A stretch of DNA of 64,000 nucleotides. Origin: Bimuria novae-zelandiae CBS 107.79 (Eukaryota > Ascomycota > Dothideomycetes > Pleosporales > Didymosphaeriaceae). Of the stretch, positions 58,682-64,000 are shown piece by piece. Location of the stretch: NCBI GenBank assembly GCA_010015655.1, contig ML976664.1:312043-376042 (forward strand). The letters are read 5' to 3'. Every line of letters begins with the position of its first letter. The stretch's first letter is position 1. A program made the translations under genes and the position numbers. The notes under the pieces were generated by a model. It did not search any database. It was not told the origin of the DNA and saw only the letters and a list, made by a program, of their open reading frames with translations.

Positions 58682-60954
58682 GTGTACCCACACCAAAGCT
58701 GATGCTCTATACTATACCTAAATAGGTAGTATATAATAGAATCTAAAGTGGTCCTTCTTAAGCTTTTCTTATAGATATTCCTTAATATCTTATAGTCCTA
58801 GCTACTTTATAAACTTAGTGTGCCTTTAACGCATACGGCTCTTAGTAAGTCTATTAGCTAGTATTTAACTAGTAGGCTTTTACTAGACTAATACCCGTCC
58901 TTGTGCCTGCTTTTGTCTTAACTAATACAAGTAGGTGTTAACGTGGCATAGCTTTATAAATAGCTTGTTAACTAATTACATGGCCCTTTGCACTGGCAAG
59001 GTGGCTAGCATACCTATAGTACCTTTACAGGAGATACATTCCACCCTTGCCTGAGATATATTCTACTATAAAGTAATGGATGTCAAGATAATTAGATGTA
59101 TATAATCTTATAGTTAGATAAAAGGTTTCTGCCTCTCTACTAAACAAGGGATTATTATCTTTATTAAATAATAACTGTTCTATCTTATTAAAAACACTTT
59201 TTAATTAGGTAATTAAGAGCCTTACTGTCTTAATTTAGCTAATTATAATAGTCCTATTAATCCTTAAAGATCCCACGGTAATTTTAACTAACTACACTAA
59301 CTATACGCTATAGCTAAAATAGCTTAAAATAAAATACTAATTCTAAAAGATCTAGAGTATTATTAACCTAGCGCTAATAGATATACTAAAGCAGAAACCT
59401 ATAATGCTAATACATTTATTAACAAATAATTACTAGCTAACTGTCGCCTACGCGATAGCAAACCTAAATAGCGTACTTATATTACTATTACTAACAGGTA
59501 CGAAAGTATGTAAGGATAATAGCGACTATTATAATAAATAGCTTAAAATTAATACGGTTATAAATTAAGCCTCCTAAAACGAAAAAGTGGATCTTTAAAA
59601 AATAGTTACTTTTCTTTAAATAATAATCTTTATATATTTATAAAATAACTGCTACATTCCTAAGGGAAAAAAATTGATTAATAAGCTTATAATTATAGTT
59701 AGGGTTAACTATTAAGATAAATATTTACAAGCAAGGGCAAGATACTAAAAAGCGCTTAAGCTAATAAAATAGCTAGATTATAGGTTATATGGCTACTTTA
59801 GTATAATTATATAATTATAAAAGCAGAGACTAACCGCGTTCTAAAGCTTTAAAGGCTAGACTTAGTTACAGAAGACATTTTAAAGGAGTTATATATGTTA
59901 TACTTATGTAAGTAATAACCTTTTAATAATATAAAAACAAGAATATAGCTACTTTATAAAAGTAGAGCATAAAACTCTTTTAAGACTATATAATACTATA
60001 GTGCTTAATTAAGGATAAATAAAAGGGTGCTTTTACTATTATAGGTTTATCTCTTACTAATAGTAATAGATCTACCTAGGCCACAAACAGGAACGCCTCT
60101 CTTATACATAAATTAGTATTATCTAAAAGTCAATTTTTTTTAATTATCAATAATAAAATAATAGTTAATAAACTAGAGCTAAGCAATGCGTAATTATAAA
60201 TAATAAGCTAGTAGTAGATAGTAGCCTTAAGTGTCCTGCTTAAAAATAATACTATAGTTTATAAGACTACTTCTACGATTTTCTGAATAAGTAATTAGTT
60301 TAGTTTAGGCTAAAACCTAGCATAGCTATCCTAATAAAGTTTAGGCTAGAGAATAACCTTGCGCTCTAAGAGAGCCTAAAAAGAATAAAGAGGGCTAGAT
60401 TATAGGCACCTTTAATTAAACTATTATATACTCTTACTCTAACTTAAATTACTAAGGCTAATAATAAGTAACTAAATAAATATAGGATTGCTAAAATCCT
60501 AGCAGGATTTAACGCCGTATTTGTTTATAACACCTTAAATACCTACCTATACTTAATTTAGGTATAACTTATTATATCTTTAATAATATTAATTACTTTA
60601 TCATATACCAGCCATTGGTGCTAGCAGACTTTATACGGACCAGGAAAATATTAATATATATTAAAGGATATAAAAGTGTCTATATTAACGTATAGAGTAT
60701 AAGTAGTAATTAAATAATATAGTTAACTAATATTACCTATTATCCTAATCTGCTCTATATTCTTATATCGTTCTAATTACTCTAGAGGTAAGGCCTTTAG
60801 TGGGATATAAGGGCAGACCTAACTAGACTGATAAATAGGTAAGGTTATAGTTACATAACTTTTAAGTTAGGGTTAGATTATGTTATATAAGAACTTAATC
60901 CTAACCTAATAGAATTTATATCACCTTATAAAGTAAGCAAAACATAATATAATT

Positions 60955-61132
60955 AGTATAACTTTAACTTAACTCTAACTTAACGCTTTAATAACTTAAC
61001 CTAACTCTAATTTAACGCTTTAATAACCTAACCTAACCTAACCTATACCTATACTAGTATAATCCTAACCTAACCCTAATCTAATATCTATGCGATCCTA
61101 ACCTAATCCTAACCTAAGCTTAGTAACCCTTA
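60955..61132. repeat. Degenerate CCTAA/TTAGG-like array
   Basis: The strand shows runs such as CCTAACCTAACCTAACC and CCTAACCTAACCCTAATC within AT-rich DNA. This resembles TTAGG- or TTAGGG-type telomere repeats in degenerate form, but may be an AT-rich satellite shaped by RIP. Confidence 0.5.
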
Positions 61133-61232
61133 ACCTATTTATCTGCCTAGAACTAATGACTCTAAAGAGAAAGATAATACTATACTAGTAGAACTTTAAG
61201 CGTTATATATAGAGTGGGTGTTAGAACACAGG

Positions 61233-61322
61233 ATAAGGCTAGCTGGTAGTATAAGGCTAGCAGGTAGTATAAGGCTAGCAGGTAGTATAAGGCTAGCAGG
61301 TAGTATAAGGCTAGCAGGTAGT
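61233..61322. repeat. 18-bp tandem repeat, five copies
   Basis: Five nearly identical units of ATAAGGCTAGCAGGTAGT follow one another; the first has CTGG for CAGG. The near identity contrasts with the decayed DNA around it. Confidence 0.9.
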
Positions 61323-63161
61323 ACTCCTACTAAAGCTATATATGCTATCTATAAGACTAACACTCGCACTAAATAAAGACTATAAAAGATAAACATAATA
61401 ACCTAGCACAAATAATTAGTCTATCTAGGCACTTAGACTCTTAAATACCTTATATAGTAATTTAAGAAGGTAAAAGTTAAAGGCCTTTTTATTATTAAGT
61501 ATAACGCCTATAGCAAAGTTAATCTAAAATAGTAAATATGCTACTAAGCTAAGGAGCTAACCAAAAGCCTTTGTAAGTAAGTTCTAATTAATTTTTATAA
61601 ATATAAAGTAAATAGCTGAGTAGGAAAGAAGAGCTAAATACTAATTATGAATTAATTTTTAGCTTTTGTATAAGGCTACTACTTTAAGGATAATCGCCTG
61701 GTATAATTAATTATAAAATAATTTAGCACTTTTACACTATTTACAAAAGTATAATATAATATTATAGAAAAAGTAATTAAATCTAATAATAATATCATCT
61801 CTATTAAGGTAGATAATAAAAAGTAGTGCTTAGCGTAAGAGATCAAAATTAAGCCCTTGGCACTTAATACTTAAGTAAAAAGTAAAGGGGCTAAACGCTT
61901 AGGGGATGTAATAAAGAAGAAAGCGCGTGCAATATATTAGGATTTAATATAACGCGTGGCGGGGCATTGATACTTATCTATACGCCGTAGCCAAAACTCT
62001 TAACTTAGTTACGAATTATACAATAAGTCACGCGTCCTAGGGATATTAGGAGTCCTAAGAGTATCTTAGCACATATGACTTTAGGATAAATAAGGCTTTA
62101 GGATTTAAGGGACAAGATATATATAGAGAAACTTACAAGTAGACTTCTATCTTTATATTTAACCTATTTATTAATCTATTATTTAAATTTAACATAGACT
62201 GTAATGTACGTCGCCCTATATAACGTCACCATACATTCTCAAAGGGACCGAGAAACGATAGCTATCGTTACAAGGCATAGGATAGTATATATAGGCATCA
62301 TGACATAGGCTCTTATTAATGTAATCATAACTTATTTTAATTTTAATACTAACGCCCTATTAATATGCACGAGCTATTAATACCCCTTCCTTACGTTATA
62401 ATACTTTTACCTAAAAACTAACTCTAGACTTTTTAAGGCTAGCTACCTTATTAGGTTTTGAAATTTTAAATACCCTTAATATAAGTACTACGAGGACTCC
62501 TAGTCCTTCTACAGCTCTAAGCAATACTAATATTGTACTAATTAAAAATACGAAGAATATCGCGTATAAACCTAATTTATATAACAATAATTATAGTCTT
62601 CTTATCACTTAGTTCCTATAATTAGACTTGTACTTGTTTAACTAAGAAATCGGTCTTAAAGGTAAGAAGAAAGGGATTTTCATAATAATATATATGTCGC
62701 ACAGTCACAACGATTAGGGAGCTCGTAAATAAAGTCTATTAAGGAGGAAAAGTTCTACTAAGACGCCCAGCTATTTATAAAGCTTAGGGGATTACGTGCT
62801 TAGCTACTTAACTACTTAGCTTAATTCTAGCTTATATAATAAAGTTCTAGTTAAGAGTCAGCGAGCTTTTACGATATACTTTTTAACTTTTAAAGTATAG
62901 TAAAAAGAGTTAAGTAGTAAGTTAAAGTATAAAAGATAGTAAACTTGCACGTAAAGCTTAAAAATCGTCTAGCTTAGATCCTTAGCACACTAGGTAATTA
63001 GTCTAAGTAACTAGTTTATATAGAGTTTAAAAAAAAGTAGATAAAAGAGGAGTAGCGTACTTTTACTATAAAGCTTTAATAAATATTTAAGAGTAATTAT
63101 TTACTTGTAACGTGACCTGCGTAAGTACTTATAAAATAAGATAAAAAAAATAAAAGTAGCG

Positions 63162-64000
63162 TGTTACGATCACGAATCCCACAGGAACGAAGGAACTATA
63201 TAATTACGCCAAGAGGGTCATTATTAGCGAAATTACTAGGACGGAGGAACACAAAGAAGTGCGGGGTAGCTTAGGTTAGTAGTTATGTAATAGGGTCCCG
63301 CATAATGCGAGATCCTATAGGACCTTAAGGGTCCTAGGGATCTTAGGATCTTAACGGGACTACAATAATAATTCTAATAATAGTAAGGGCTAAAATAAAG
63401 AGTATATAGTTTAATAATTTTTTAATGCCTTTTCTACTTCTTATAATTAACTTAATATACTACGAGTATATATTTTATAATCGATTAGTATATTTCCTAG
63501 TTAGTTATTCTATAGTTTATTATAGAATTAGATTATTTATAAATCCTAGTATTATTATTATAAGCTTTTAATTACTAAATATATTCGCGAGACATCTTAC
63601 CCTTAGCCTATCATACCTTAATAAGGAATAGACTTAGGTACGTAAAGCCCTTATAATACTTTAACTACCTAAAGATCTAAAATAACATAATAACACTATT
63701 AAGCACTACTAGGTTAAAGGCCCTAATAAAAAGTAGTACTTTTAGGCTAACTATAAATCTAATAATATTACTAGCTAACTAAGCTAACAAGATATAATAG
63801 CTTAAAGAGTAGTTGGCTAGGCTAATAACTTACGTTCTAATTACTATTATTATAAAAAGGATATCCTTTAAGGTTCCTAAGGTTTATAAAGGTAAAGAAG
63901 AAGGACTTAAGGCGTTTTTTATAAATATAGAATTTAATTGCCACTATAATAAAAATATTATTAGAACTAAATAATCTAAGATTCTTATAGCTAGCATGTA
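63162..64000 (+). mobile_element. Gypsy-like LTR retrotransposon, 5' end, truncated by window end
   Basis: It begins TGTTACGATCACGAATCCCA, the RIP-altered form of the LTR at 36101. Homology to that copy runs through the leader to about 63680. Near 63850 the plus strand encodes a gag-like segment, PKVYKGKEEGLKAFF, as in the retrotransposon gag capsid region, but it is broken by RIP-type stops. The 3' part lies beyond the window. Confidence 0.65.

Larger units (their letters stand above)
58682..63161. repeat. RIP-mutated AT-rich repeat block
   Basis: Very few CA or TG dinucleotides remain, TA is abundant, and all frames are stop-ridden. It is presumably a stack of old transposons. Two embedded tandem arrays are listed separately. 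A few CG-rich islands (ACGCGT) survive because RIP targets CpA. Elements inside cannot be delimited by eye. Confidence 0.8.

Noticed and set aside
61233..61322. CRISPR-like array
   Set aside because: Units abut without spacers and the genome is eukaryotic; this is a simple tandem repeat.

Overview
The window looks like a filamentous ascomycete chromosome, probably a Dothideomycete-type fungus. Genes carry short GT-AG introns, mostly 43-75 nt with CTRAY-like branch points. Several proteins belong to fungal families: HET domain, DUF6594, MON1, a YMC-type carrier, Zn2Cys6 and fungal C2H2 regulators, and the PRISE reductases. Blocks of transposon DNA have almost no CA or TG but are full of TA, the signature of repeat-induced point mutation (RIP). 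The species assignment is inference.

Layout. 1-3643: an RIP-mutated pogo-like element running off the left edge, then a complete Tc1/mariner element. 4505-11359: a fungal C2H2 regulator, a PRISE-type reductase broken by one in-frame stop, and MON1. 11360-18673: gene-poor, with debris and a broken multicopy-type gene. 18674-21789: an aldose 1-epimerase and a Zn2Cys6 regulator. 21790-30440: gene-poor, holding a complete but RIP-mutated pogo-like element (26592-28427). 30441-41154: an intact BTB protein with an embedded RING-like finger, its broken paralogue, and next to the paralogue a 7.9-kb hAT element with a perfect 8-bp target duplication. The hAT contains an LTR-retrotransposon fragment and two pogo-like elements in tandem; 650 bases there are unsequenced (37535-38184). 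43168-51065: an unresolved gene, a GPI-anchored PEBP-like protein, a Ser/Pro-rich protein, a YMC-type mitochondrial carrier and a Ras-like GTPase. 52320-58090: a HET pseudogene, a DUF6594 membrane protein, a small conserved protein and a stand-alone caspase-like protease. 58682-64000: AT-rich RIP-mutated repeat DNA ending in a Gypsy-like LTR and gag start.

The host genes do not form an operon or obvious pathway. MON1 and the Ras-like GTPase are cellular housekeeping or signalling genes; the PRISE reductase, aldose epimerase and mitochondrial carrier are metabolic. The caspase-like, HET and DUF6594 genes lie together next to the right-hand AT block, a common setting for fungal non-self or cell-death genes. 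The most notable patterns are the 17-bp double repeat in the termini of four pogo-like elements, the BTB domain split by a zinc finger, and RIP damage that stops sharply inside elements.
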